DNA of 8,986 nt from NCBI GenBank assembly GCA_013152215.1, contig JAADGT010000178.1, forward strand, positions 1-8,986. The letters run 5' to 3'. Below the pieces are notes generated by a model. The model saw only the letters and a list, made by a program, of their open reading frames with translations. It was not told the DNA's origin and did not search any database. The stretch's first letter is position 1, and each line of letters opens with the position of its first letter. A program made the translations under genes and the position numbers. This DNA comes from Deltaproteobacteria bacterium (GTDB taxonomy: Bacteria; Desulfobacterota; Deferrisomatia; Deferrisomatales; Deferrisomataceae). Shown one piece after another: positions 1 through 6,591 of the stretch.

Positions 1-201
1 GCACGCCCTGCACCCCTCCCCGCGGGCCAGGGCCCCCGCCTCGCCGCACAGGAGCGCCCGGGCCACCTCCCGGGCCACCCGGGTCTTGCCGATGCCGTCC
101 GGCCCCCAAAACAGGTACGCGTGGGGCACCCGCCCCGAGCCCAGGCTGCGGCGGAGCACCCGCAGATGCCGATCGTGGCCGACCACCCTTCCCGCGGTCA
201 C
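1..201 (-). CDS. holB: DNA polymerase III delta' subunit, N-terminal part (cut by window edge)
   Basis: This is the N-terminal 67 residues of the clamp-loader subunit delta', which helps load the sliding clamp onto DNA during replication; the rest lies beyond base 1. After a GTG start the protein reads GRVVGHDRHLRVLRRSL, then HAYLFWGPDGIGKTRVA at about residues 27-43, which is the Walker A/P-loop region of the HolB/DnaX AAA+ family. Cys52 and the CRAC at 64-67 look like the start of the zinc-binding cysteine cluster known in this family. The GTG start overlaps the tmk stop by 4 bases (GTGA at 198-201), the same coupling seen at other junctions here. A tmk-holB pairing is common in bacteria and supports delta' over DnaX tau/gamma, which would not normally follow tmk. 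The family call is firm; the exact subunit is slightly less certain because only the N-terminus is visible. Confidence 0.88.
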   Translation of the reverse strand, partial: MTAGRVVGHDRHLRVLRRSLGSGRVPHAYLFWGPDGIGKTRVAREVARALLCGEAGALARGEGCRAC

Positions 202-845
202 GGCCTAGCCCCCCCGGGGAACAGGTCGGCCACCGCGGCCCACACCCGCTCGAACACCTCGTCCTCCGAGCCCGAGGCGTCCACCAGGCGCACCCGTCCG
301 GGCTCGCGCTCGGCGATGGCCCGGTACCCTTCACGCACCCTGCGATGGAAGGCCAGGTCCTCCCTCTCGAACCGGACCTCCGCCCCGTCCAGGCCCTGGC
401 GGCCCAACGATCGGGCCACCCCCTCCTCGGGGTCCAGGTCGAGCACCACGGTGCGGTCCGGCACCACCCCTGCTGCGGCCAGGCGGTTCACGGCCCGGAC
501 CGCATCGGCCGGCACCCCCCGGCCCCAGCCCTGGTAGGCCTCGGTGGCGTCGGTGAACCGGTCGCACACCACCACCTCCCCCGCCTCCAGGGCCGGCCGG
601 ATCAGCCGCTCCACGTGCTGGGCCCGGTCCGCGCCGTACAGGAGCAGCTCCGCCCGGGGGCAGGGAGGGTCCTCCCGGACTTCGAGTAGCATCCGCCGCA
701 GGTCCCGGCCCAGGGCGGTGCCCCCGGGCTCCCGGGTCAGCCGCACCCGGTGCCCCAGCCGCTCCAGATGGCCGGCCAACCTGCGGGCCTGGGTGGTCTT
801 GCCCGTGCCCTCGCCGCCCTCCAGGGTCACGAACACTCCGCTCAT
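198..845 (-). CDS. tmk: Thymidylate kinase
   Basis: Thymidylate kinase phosphorylates dTMP to dTDP with ATP in the cytoplasm, a required step to dTTP. The 215-residue product matches the usual bacterial length. It opens FVTLEGGEGTGKTTQARRL, with the P-loop at residues 10-18. TREPGG at 37-42 is the conserved dTMP-side segment, and DRFTDATEAYQG at 95-106 is the family's DRY/F signature. A LID region with basic residues (Arg145, Arg149) follows, then FEREDLAFHRRVREGY, as in the E. coli-type enzyme. The ATG at 845 overlaps the gpsA stop in an ATGA, which fixes the start. A longer frame continues upstream inside gpsA, but that part is a shadow. The gene sits between gpsA and holB in the operon and looks intact. 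Confidence 0.96.
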   Translation of the reverse strand: MSGVFVTLEGGEGTGKTTQARRLAGHLERLGHRVRLTREPGGTALGRDLRRMLLEVREDPPCPRAELLLYGADRAQHVERLIRPALEAGEVVVCDRFTDATEAYQGWGRGVPADAVRAVNRLAAAGVVPDRTVVLDLDPEEGVARSLGRQGLDGAEVRFEREDLAFHRRVREGYRAIAEREPGRVRLVDASGSEDEVFERVWAAVADLFPGGARP

Positions 846-1873
846 GCGGGCGGGGTCTCCAGGTCCCAGAACTCCCGCTTGGCGGGCCGGCCCATGAGCC
901 GCTCCACCCCCTCGCGCGGATCCAGCCGGCCTTCCAGCACGTCCCACACGGTCTCGGCGATGGGCATCTCCACCCCCCGCCTGCGGGCGAGCTCGACGGC
1001 CGCACCCGCGGTCTTCACTCCCTCGGCCACGGCCCGCATCGAGCCGAGGATCTCTTCCAGCGGCTCCCCTTGGCCGAGCCGCAGCCCCACGGTGCGGTTG
1101 CGAGACAGCCCCCCCGTACAGGTGAGCACCAGGTCCCCCATGCCGGCCAGCCCCAGGAAGGTCAGGGGATCGGCGCCCAGGGCCACGCCCAGGCGGCTGA
1201 TCTCGGCCAGCCCCCGGGTGATCAAGGCGGCGCGGCTGTTGTGGCCGAACCCCAGCCCGTCGGAGATGCCGGCGGCCAGCGCCACCACGTTCTTCAGGGC
1301 CCCACCGGTCTCCACCCCCACGATGTCGTCCAAGGTGTAGACCCGGAACCGGCTGTCGCTGAACAGCTCCTGGAGCCGGCGGCCCGCCCGGGGGTCGCGG
1401 CAGGCCAGGCTCACGGCGGTCGGCATGCCCTGGGCCACCTCGGCCGCGAACGAGGGGCCGGACAGGGCCGCGATCCGCCCCTCGAACCCCGACGGAAGCG
1501 CCTCGCCGAGCACCTCGTGCATGAGCCGGAGGCTGCCCATCTCGATGCCCTTGGACGCGGTGACCACCCAGGCGTCGGCCTCGATCGCCCCGGCGGCCCG
1601 GGTCATGACCTGCCGGACCACCTGCGATGGCGTCACGCTCACCACCACCCCGGCCCCGGCCACGGCCTCCTCCAGGTCGTGGGTGGGCCGCACCGGCTCC
1701 GGGATCCGGTGACCGGGCAGGTACAGGTCGTTCTCCCGGCTCTCGGCCATGCGCTCGGCCAGATCGGGCTCGTACACCCACAGGTCCACGGCCACGCCCT
1801 TGCGGCCCAGGACCGTGGCCAGGGCCGTGCCCCACGCCCCGGCCCCCACCACCGCGACCTTCTCCGCCCTCAC
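842..1873 (-). CDS. gpsA: NAD(P)-dependent glycerol-3-phosphate dehydrogenase
   Basis: GpsA reduces dihydroxyacetone phosphate to sn-glycerol 3-phosphate, the backbone precursor for phospholipids. The 343-residue product starts MRAEKVAVVGAGAWGTALA, with the Rossmann GxGxxG at about residues 10-15. Further signatures are VTASKGIEMG (Lys108), LSGPSFAAEVAQGMPTAV at 138-154, GGALKNVVALAAGI at 190-203 with the presumed catalytic Lys194, NSRAALITRG at 212-221 and GLAGMGDLVLTCTG at 241-254. I chose the GTG at 1873 because the protein then begins directly at the NAD-binding strand, GTGA overlaps the rsfS stop, and GGAG lies a few bases upstream. An ATG at 1939 would add 22 Pro/Ala-rich residues that simply read through rsfS. 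The 3' end overlaps tmk by 4 bases. Confidence 0.96.
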   Translation of the reverse strand: MRAEKVAVVGAGAWGTALATVLGRKGVAVDLWVYEPDLAERMAESRENDLYLPGHRIPEPVRPTHDLEEAVAGAGVVVSVTPSQVVRQVMTRAAGAIEADAWVVTASKGIEMGSLRLMHEVLGEALPSGFEGRIAALSGPSFAAEVAQGMPTAVSLACRDPRAGRRLQELFSDSRFRVYTLDDIVGVETGGALKNVVALAAGISDGLGFGHNSRAALITRGLAEISRLGVALGADPLTFLGLAGMGDLVLTCTGGLSRNRTVGLRLGQGEPLEEILGSMRAVAEGVKTAGAAVELARRRGVEMPIAETVWDVLEGRLDPREGVERLMGRPAKREFWDLETPPA

Positions 1874-2256
1874 GGGCTCATCTCCCGCTGGGGCTCGAGC
1901 ACTTCCGGGGGGATCGGGAGCCGGGGCGCGTCGAACCACAGCTCCTCCAGTCCGAACTCCTCGCGGACCGCCTCGTAGAACACATGGACCACCCAGTCCC
2001 CGAAGTCCAGAAGGGCCCAGCGTCCCTCCCGGATCCCCTCGGTGCCGATGGGCCGCACCCCCTGCTTTTTCATGACCTCCAGCACGGCTTCGGCGATGGT
2101 CTGCACCCGGCGGTCGCTCGACCCGCTCACGATCACGAAGTAGTCGGTGAACCCGGCCACCTCGCGCACGTCGAGCACGGCCGGGTCGGTGGCCCGCTTG
2201 TCGGCCGCCGCGCGCACGCAGGCCATCACCCGTTCCAGGATCTGTTCGTCGGTCAT
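1870..2256 (-). CDS. rsfS: Ribosomal silencing factor RsfS (Iojap family)
   Basis: RsfS binds ribosomal protein uL14 on the large subunit and blocks joining with the 30S, lowering translation when nutrients run short. The 128-residue product has the full Iojap/DUF143 domain: LDVREVAGFTDYFVIVSGSS at about 28-47, RRVQTIAEAV at 49-58, then EGIREGRWALLDFGDWVVHVF at 73-93 and the LEELWFDA end motif at 103-110. The ATG at 2256 is preferred. It overlaps the nadD stop as ATGA and has GGGAG upstream, whereas an in-frame ATG at 2277 has no visible ribosome binding site and would add only seven residues. The nadD-rsfS pairing is widespread in bacteria. The 3' end overlaps gpsA by 4 bases. Confidence 0.95.
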   Translation of the reverse strand: MTDEQILERVMACVRAAADKRATDPAVLDVREVAGFTDYFVIVSGSSDRRVQTIAEAVLEVMKKQGVRPIGTEGIREGRWALLDFGDWVVHVFYEAVREEFGLEELWFDAPRLPIPPEVLEPQREMSP

Positions 2257-2945
2257 CTCGTGCTCCCTCGAAACCATTCCGGATGCTGCCCGGCGGCCCG
2301 CTCCAGCGAGGCCCGCACCGGCTCCGCCACCAGGTACCGCACCGAGCGTCCCCGGGCCAGCAGGGCCCGGATGGTGGACGACGAGATCTCGAGGGGCGTG
2401 ACCCGCACGACCCGAACCTCGCGACCCGACGCGTGCCGGTATCCGTGGGCGGTGGGCTCGAACTCCTCCCGCAGGGCCGGGGGGGGCAGCAAGGGGCCCT
2501 CGTCGGGGGGCCGACGCATCACGGCCAGGTCGGCCAGGGCGAACAGCTCGGGGTACCGGTGCCAGGTGTGGATCTCCCGGAACGCATCGGCCCCCATCAG
2601 AAACCACAACCTCCGATCCGGGCCCACCTCCCGCCGGAACTCGGCCAGGGTGTCCACCGTGTAGCTCGGGCCAGCCCGCCGCAGCTCCCGGTCCGAGACC
2701 CCGAACCGGGGGTTCCCCCCGACGGACTCCCGCAGCCACTCCCACCGAGCCTCGGCAGGGGCCAGGGTCTCGGCGCCCTTGTGGGGCGGGACCCGGGCCG
2801 GCACGAACCAGACCCGCTCCAGCCCCAGCGCGTCGGCCACCTCCTCGGCGGCCCGCAGATGGCCCAGGTGAACGGGGTTGAAGGTGCCGCCAAACACCCC
2901 CACGCCCCCCGGGGGCGGTGCCTCGGCGGACGGCTCAGCCCTCAC
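2253..2945 (-). CDS. nadD: Nicotinate-nucleotide adenylyltransferase
   Basis: NadD joins ATP and nicotinate mononucleotide to make deamido-NAD, late in NAD synthesis. The 230-residue frame has the nucleotidyltransferase signature GVFGGTFNPVHLGHL at about 16-30, including the HxGH element. It also has PPHK at 53-56, GPSYTVDTL at 92-100, LMGADAF at 116-122 followed by the WH of HTWHRY, and the C-terminal ISSSTIR at 187-193 followed by VRYLV. The GTG at 2945 overlaps the last 11 bases of proA and has a purine-rich stretch (GAAGGG) about 12 bases upstream. An alternative GTG at 2903 would start right at the first strand (VGVFGG) and drop a Pro/Ala/Glu-rich leader of 14 residues, so the start is open. 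The stop overlaps rsfS by 4 bases. Confidence 0.95.
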   Translation of the reverse strand: MRAEPSAEAPPPGGVGVFGGTFNPVHLGHLRAAEEVADALGLERVWFVPARVPPHKGAETLAPAEARWEWLRESVGGNPRFGVSDRELRRAGPSYTVDTLAEFRREVGPDRRLWFLMGADAFREIHTWHRYPELFALADLAVMRRPPDEGPLLPPPALREEFEPTAHGYRHASGREVRVVRVTPLEISSSTIRALLARGRSVRYLVAEPVRASLERAAGQHPEWFRGSTR

Positions 2946-4194
2946 GCACCTGCCCTTCGCCGAAGATCACGAACTTCGTGGTGGTCAGGTCCACGACCCC
3001 CATGGGTCCAAAGGCGTGGAGCTTGGTGGTGGAGATGCCGATCTCGGCCCCGAGGCCGAGCTGCTGGCCGTCGCTGAACCGGGTCGAGGCGTTTACCGCC
3101 ACCACCGACGAGTTCACCTCGCGCACGAACCGCTGGGCGTTGGCGTAGTCCCGGGTCACGATGGCCTCGGTGTGGAGGCTGGAGTACCGGTCGATGTGAT
3201 CGATGGCTCCGTCGAGGTCGTCCACCACCCGCACGGCGAGGATCAGGTCCAGGTACTCGGCGTGCCAGTCGTCCTCGGTGGCCTCCCGGGCCTCCGGGAT
3301 CCACCGACGGGTCTCGGGGCACCCCCGGATCTCGACCCCCGCCTCCCCCAGGGAGGCCCCCACCCTGGGCAGGAACGCCTCGGCCACGTCCCGGTGGACC
3401 AGCAGGGTCTCCAGGGCGTTGCACACGCCGGGCCGCTGGCACTTGGCGTTGAGCACGATTCGCTCGGCCGTGTCCAGGTCGGCCGAGGCGTCCACGAACA
3501 CGTGGCACACGCCCTTGAAGTGCTTGATCACGGGGATCCGGCTGTTGTCGGTGACGAACCGGATCAGGCCCTCTCCGCCCCGCGGGATGATCAGGTCGAT
3601 GTACTCATCGAGCCGAAGCATCTCCAGCACGGCCTGGCGATCGGTCACCCCCACCACCTGGATGGCCCCCTCCGGCACGCCGGCCGCGGCCGCGGCCCGG
3701 TCGAGCACGGTCGCGATGGCCCGGTTGGAGTGGATGGCCTCGCTTCCGCCCCGCAGCACCACCGCGTTGCCCGCCTTCAGGCACAACCCGGCGGCGTCGG
3801 CGGTGACGTTGGGCCGGGACTCGTAGATGATCCCGATCACCCCCAGGGGAATGCGCTGCTTGCCCACCAGCAGGCCGTTGGGCCGCTTCCACATGCGCAC
3901 CACCTCGCCCACCGGGTCGTCCTGGGCCGCGACCTCCCGAAGCCCCTGGGCCATGGACGCGATGACCCCGTCCGACAGGGTGAGCCGGTCGATCATCGCC
4001 TTGGACAGCCCCGCCCGCTCCGCCGCCTCCAGGTCCCTGCGGTTGGCCTTCTGGAGCTCGGCCCTGGCCTCCTCGAGCCCGTCGGCCATGGCCCGAAGGG
4101 CGTCGTCCTTCACCCGGCTCGAGAGCCTCGCCAGCGCCCGGCTCGCCTGCCGGGCCTTCCGCCCCATCTCCACCAGTTCGTCCCGAATCGCCAT
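2935..4194 (-). CDS. proA: Gamma-glutamyl phosphate reductase (glutamate-5-semialdehyde dehydrogenase)
   Basis: ProA reduces gamma-glutamyl phosphate to glutamate-5-semialdehyde with NADPH, the second step of proline synthesis, and works directly with ProB. The 419-residue length is normal for the family. Visible signatures include IPLGVIGIIYESRPNVTAD at about 115-133, LKAGNAVVLRGGSEA at 139-153, and IIPRGGEGLIRFV at 202-214. The active-site stretch is KCQRPGVCNALETLLVH at 251-267, with Cys258 as the expected catalytic thiol, followed by LHTEAIVT at 340-347 and the end motif LGLGAEIGISTTKLHAFGP at 379-397. The ATG at 4194 has a clear GAGGAGGG ribosome binding site upstream. It follows proB after 18 bases and its end overlaps nadD by 11 bases. 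Confidence 0.98.
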   Translation of the reverse strand: MAIRDELVEMGRKARQASRALARLSSRVKDDALRAMADGLEEARAELQKANRRDLEAAERAGLSKAMIDRLTLSDGVIASMAQGLREVAAQDDPVGEVVRMWKRPNGLLVGKQRIPLGVIGIIYESRPNVTADAAGLCLKAGNAVVLRGGSEAIHSNRAIATVLDRAAAAAGVPEGAIQVVGVTDRQAVLEMLRLDEYIDLIIPRGGEGLIRFVTDNSRIPVIKHFKGVCHVFVDASADLDTAERIVLNAKCQRPGVCNALETLLVHRDVAEAFLPRVGASLGEAGVEIRGCPETRRWIPEAREATEDDWHAEYLDLILAVRVVDDLDGAIDHIDRYSSLHTEAIVTRDYANAQRFVREVNSSVVAVNASTRFSDGQQLGLGAEIGISTTKLHAFGPMGVVDLTTTKFVIFGEGQVREG

Positions 4195-4212
4195 CCAGCC
4201 CTCCTCGCTCCC

Positions 4213-5346
4213 TCACCCCCCTGCCCTGAACACGACGAGGTCATCCCGGTGGATGACCTCGTCCCCGAAGGTGTAGCCGAGTCTATCAACGATCTCCCAC
4301 GATGCCAACCCGGCGATCTTACGGAGTTCCTCGGAGCCGTAGGCCGTGAGCCCCCGGGCCACCTCCTCCCCCCGCGGCCCTTCGATCACCACCGCGTCAC
4401 CCCGGTCGAACTCCCCCTCCACGGCCACCACCCCCTTGGGCAGGAGGCTCTTGCCTCCCTCCACCAACGCCCGCACGGCGCCGGCGTCCACCCGGATCCG
4501 ACCCGCCGGCTGGACCGTGTAGGCGATCCAGTGCTTCCGCCGTCGGAGCCGGTCGCTTTGGGGCGCGAAAAAGGTGCCCAACGGCTCGCCCGCCAGGACC
4601 CGGGCCAGGACGTGGGGCTCCTTGCCCGAGGCGATGACCACCGCGGCCCCCCCGTGGGTCGCCTTCTGGGCCGCCTCGAGCTTCGTGGCCATGCCTCCGG
4701 TGCCCAAACGGGAGCGCGACGTCCCCACGAACCGCTGGACCGTCTCGTCCACCCGCTCCACCCGCTCCACCAGCCGGGCGTCGGCGTGACCCTTGGGATC
4801 GCGATCGTACAGCCCCTCGATGTGGCTCAGCACCACCAGGGCGTCCGCCTCCACCAGGTTCGACACCAGGGCGGAGAGGTTGTCGTTGTCCCCAAACTTG
4901 AGCTCCTCGACCACCACGGTGTCGTTCTCGTTGATCACCGGCACGGCCCCGAGCCTCAGCAGGGCCCCGATGGCCGTCTTGGCGTTCTGATACCGGCGTC
5001 GGCTCTCCAGGTCGTCGCGGGTCAGGAGCACCTGGCCCACCGGGATGCCGTGGGGCCGGAACACGTCTTCGTACACGCCCACCAGGTGGATCTGGCCCAC
5101 GGCGGCCAGGGCCTGGATCTCGGGGATCGCCTCGGGTCGGCGGGAAAGCCCCACCCGCCCCATACCGGCGGCCACCGCGCCGGAGCTCACCACCACGACG
5201 TCGACCCCCCGGGCTCGGGCCTGGGCCACGTCAGCGGCCAGGTCCTCGAACACCCGCCGCTCGAGCCGCCCGTCCGGCCCGGTCAACACCTGACTGCCCA
5301 GCTTCACCACCACCCGGCGGGCCCTCGTCACCGGTTCGCGGCTCAC
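4213..5346 (-). CDS. proB: Glutamate 5-kinase with C-terminal PUA domain
   Basis: ProB phosphorylates glutamate to gamma-glutamyl phosphate, the committed and usually proline-inhibited first step of proline synthesis. The 377-residue product has an amino-acid-kinase domain at about 10-260: RVVVKLGSQVLT at 11-22, VVVSSGAVAAGMGRVGL at 51-67, INENDTV at 138-144, FGDNDNLSALV at 151-161 and GTGGMATKLEAA at 215-226. A PUA domain follows from about 280 to 370, so this is the two-domain E. coli-like form. The GTG at 5346 shares GTGA with the obgE stop and sits behind GAGGAGGAA. A longer in-frame extension upstream is only the shadow frame of obgE. ProA follows 18 bases downstream, so the two enzymes that pass on the unstable phosphate are made together. 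Confidence 0.97.
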   Translation of the reverse strand: MSREPVTRARRVVVKLGSQVLTGPDGRLERRVFEDLAADVAQARARGVDVVVVSSGAVAAGMGRVGLSRRPEAIPEIQALAAVGQIHLVGVYEDVFRPHGIPVGQVLLTRDDLESRRRYQNAKTAIGALLRLGAVPVINENDTVVVEELKFGDNDNLSALVSNLVEADALVVLSHIEGLYDRDPKGHADARLVERVERVDETVQRFVGTSRSRLGTGGMATKLEAAQKATHGGAAVVIASGKEPHVLARVLAGEPLGTFFAPQSDRLRRRKHWIAYTVQPAGRIRVDAGAVRALVEGGKSLLPKGVVAVEGEFDRGDAVVIEGPRGEEVARGLTAYGSEELRKIAGLASWEIVDRLGYTFGDEVIHRDDLVVFRAGG

Positions 5347-6347
5347 GGTTCCTCCTCCCCTCCGATCAACAGCCGGCCGGTGCGCCGGACCAGCTCGTCG
5401 ACCCCTTCGCCGGTCACGGCCGACACGGCCCACACCTCGAGGCCCCGCCGGGCGAACGCGTCGCGGATGGCGGGCAGGGCCTCGCGCACCTCGGTCAGGT
5501 CCAGCTTGGTCACCACCACCCGCTCGGGCTTGGACGCGAGATCCCGGCTGAACGCCTCCAGCTCCCCCCGGATCGCGTCGTACAGGGCCAGGGGCTCCCC
5601 CTGGGTGGGGTCCACCAGGTGCAGCAGCAGCCGGGTGCGCTCCACGTGCTTCAGGAACCGGATGCCCAGCCCGGCACCCTCGTGGGCGCCCTCGATCAGG
5701 CCGGGGATGTCGGCCACCACGAACGACCGCTCCTCGGTCCAGCGCACCACCCCCAGGTTGGGCACCAGGGTGGTGAACGGGTAGTCGGCGATCTTGGGCC
5801 GGGCCGCCGAGATCCGCGAGATCAACGTGGACTTGCCCGCGTTGGGCAGCCCCACCAGGCCCACGTCGGCGATCAGCTTGAGCTCGAGCCGCACCCGACG
5901 CTCCTCGCCCGGCGTGCCCGGCTGGGCGTACCTGGGGGCGCGGTTGCGGGGGTTGGCGAACCGGGCGTTGCCTTTGCCGCCCTTGCCCCCCCGAAGCAGG
6001 CGGACCCGCTGGCCCGGCTCCGTCAGGTCGGCCAACACCTCCCCGGTCTCGGCGTCGCGCACCACCGTGCCCACGGGCAGCCGGAGCTCCAGGCTCCTTC
6101 CCCGGCGGCCGGTCCGGTCGGACCCCATGCCGGGCCGGCCGTTCTCGGCCCGCATGACCCGGCGGTGGCGGAAGTCCAGCAGGGTGGTCAGCTGGGGGTC
6201 GGCCACCAGCACGACGTCCCCGCCGTCCCCGCCGTCCCCGCCGTCGGGGCCGCCCAAGGGGACGAACTTCTCCCTGCGGAACGACACGCACCCCCGGCCG
6301 CCGTTTCCCGACGCCAGGGTCAGCTCCACCTCGTCCACGAATTTCAT
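5343..6347 (-). CDS. obgE: GTPase Obg/CgtA
   Basis: Obg is an essential-type GTPase that binds the 50S ribosomal subunit and links ribosome assembly to growth state. The 334 residues comprise a Gly-rich Obg fold (1-157; GNGGRGCVSFRREKFVPLGG and GGDGGDGGD at 37-44) and a G domain. The G-domain motifs are G1 GLPNAGKST at 166-174, switch PFTTLVPNLG at 190-199, DIPG at 213-216, TKLD at 280-283 in place of the usual NKxD, and SAV at 309-311. The protein ends soon after, so the C-terminal OCT extension is absent. The ATG at 6347 gives the canonical MKFVDEVEL start. No good Shine-Dalgarno lies at normal spacing: ACTCCTAG directly precedes the ATG, and the nearest purine run (GGAAAA) is at about -13 to -8. 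The repeat-rich leader is described separately. Its end overlaps proB by 4 bases. Confidence 0.97.
   Translation of the reverse strand: MKFVDEVELTLASGNGGRGCVSFRREKFVPLGGPDGGDGGDGGDVVLVADPQLTTLLDFRHRRVMRAENGRPGMGSDRTGRRGRSLELRLPVGTVVRDAETGEVLADLTEPGQRVRLLRGGKGGKGNARFANPRNRAPRYAQPGTPGEERRVRLELKLIADVGLVGLPNAGKSTLISRISAARPKIADYPFTTLVPNLGVVRWTEERSFVVADIPGLIEGAHEGAGLGIRFLKHVERTRLLLHLVDPTQGEPLALYDAIRGELEAFSRDLASKPERVVVTKLDLTEVREALPAIRDAFARRGLEVWAVSAVTGEGVDELVRRTGRLLIGGEEEP
6216..6242 (-). repeat. Three 9-base repeats encoding Gly-Gly-Asp in obgE
   Basis: GTCCCCGCC on the plus strand occurs three times head to tail, followed by a diverged fourth unit (GTCGGGGCC). It codes for the GGDGGDGGD stretch of the Obg N-domain. 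This Gly-rich loop is a normal Obg feature. The exact DNA identity of the copies could allow gain or loss of Gly-Gly-Asp units by slippage. Confidence 0.8.
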
Positions 6348-6367
6348 CTAGGAGTTTTCCATTTCCG

Positions 6368-6415
6368 CTAGGAGGCTGGGAGGCTAGGATGCTAGGAAGC
6401 TGGGAGGCTTGAAAG
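6368..6415. repeat. Octamer tandem repeat, about six copies
   Basis: In register every 8 bases the plus strand reads CTAGGAGG, CTGGGAGG, CTAGGATG, CTAGGAAG, CTGGGAGG, then a diverged CTTGAAAG. A further partial unit, CTAGGAG at 6348-6354, lies directly before the obgE start codon. On the obgE transcript strand the units read CCTCCTAG or CCTCCCAG. Confidence 0.85.
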
Positions 6416-6420
6416 CCTCC
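6403..6420. repeat. 8-bp perfect inverted repeat ending the octamer array
   Basis: GGAGGCTT (6403-6410) and AAGCCTCC (6413-6420) are exact inverted copies separated by two bases. The left arm belongs to the octamer array, so the array terminates in a tight hairpin. No T-run follows on either strand, so I do not call it a terminator. Confidence 0.6.
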
Positions 6421-6476
6421 GTGATCTCACAGCATTCCAAACATGACCACGCCTCTTCGGCGTCACCTCTAACTTC

Positions 6477-6511
6477 GGTCGTTGGTCGTTAGTCGTTGGT
6501 CGTTGGTCGAG
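6477..6511. repeat. Heptamer tandem repeat GGTCGTT, about five copies
   Basis: In register every 7 bases the plus strand reads GGTCGTT, GGTCGTT, AGTCGTT, GGTCGTT, GGTCGAG. The period and sequence differ from the octamer family on either side. Confidence 0.85.
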
Positions 6512-6524
6512 GACCTTCGGCCCG

Positions 6525-6556
6525 CTGGGCGGCTAGGCAGCTAGGGGGCCGAGCGG
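6525..6556. repeat. Second octamer patch, four degenerate copies
   Basis: Units at 8-base spacing are CTGGGCGG, CTAGGCAG, CTAGGGGG and CCGAGCGG. They match the CTRGG core of the array at 6368-6415, so this is probably a second, more diverged patch of the same family, beyond the GGTCGTT array. Confidence 0.6.
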
Positions 6557-6591
6557 CTCTCGAACCGCGCCAAAGCTCGGGGGGCATGGGT

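Noticed and set aside
846..1835. Upstream extension of the tmk reading frame to 545 codons
   Set aside because: The added part is Gly/Arg/Pro-rich shadow of gpsA; the P-loop and the ATGA overlap place the true start at 845.
4745..4772. CCACCCGCT-type repeat in proB as a regulatory repeat
   Set aside because: It encodes the ordinary VERVERVDE stretch of glutamate 5-kinase and is only about two units long.
2878..5784. A 968-codon open frame on the plus strand
   Set aside because: It lies antisense to nadD, proA, proB and obgE, is rich in His, Pro, Gly and Arg without any domain, and is the usual long antisense shadow of GC-rich genes.
5347..6291. Upstream extension of the proB frame to 692 codons
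   Set aside because: The extension is a low-complexity shadow inside obgE; GTG at 5346 has a ribosome binding site and the overlap typical of this operon.
6403..6463. Small hairpins as an intrinsic terminator before obgE
   Set aside because: GGAGGCTT/AAGCCTCC and ACGCC/GGCGT (6449-6463) are short and neither is followed by a T-run on either strand.
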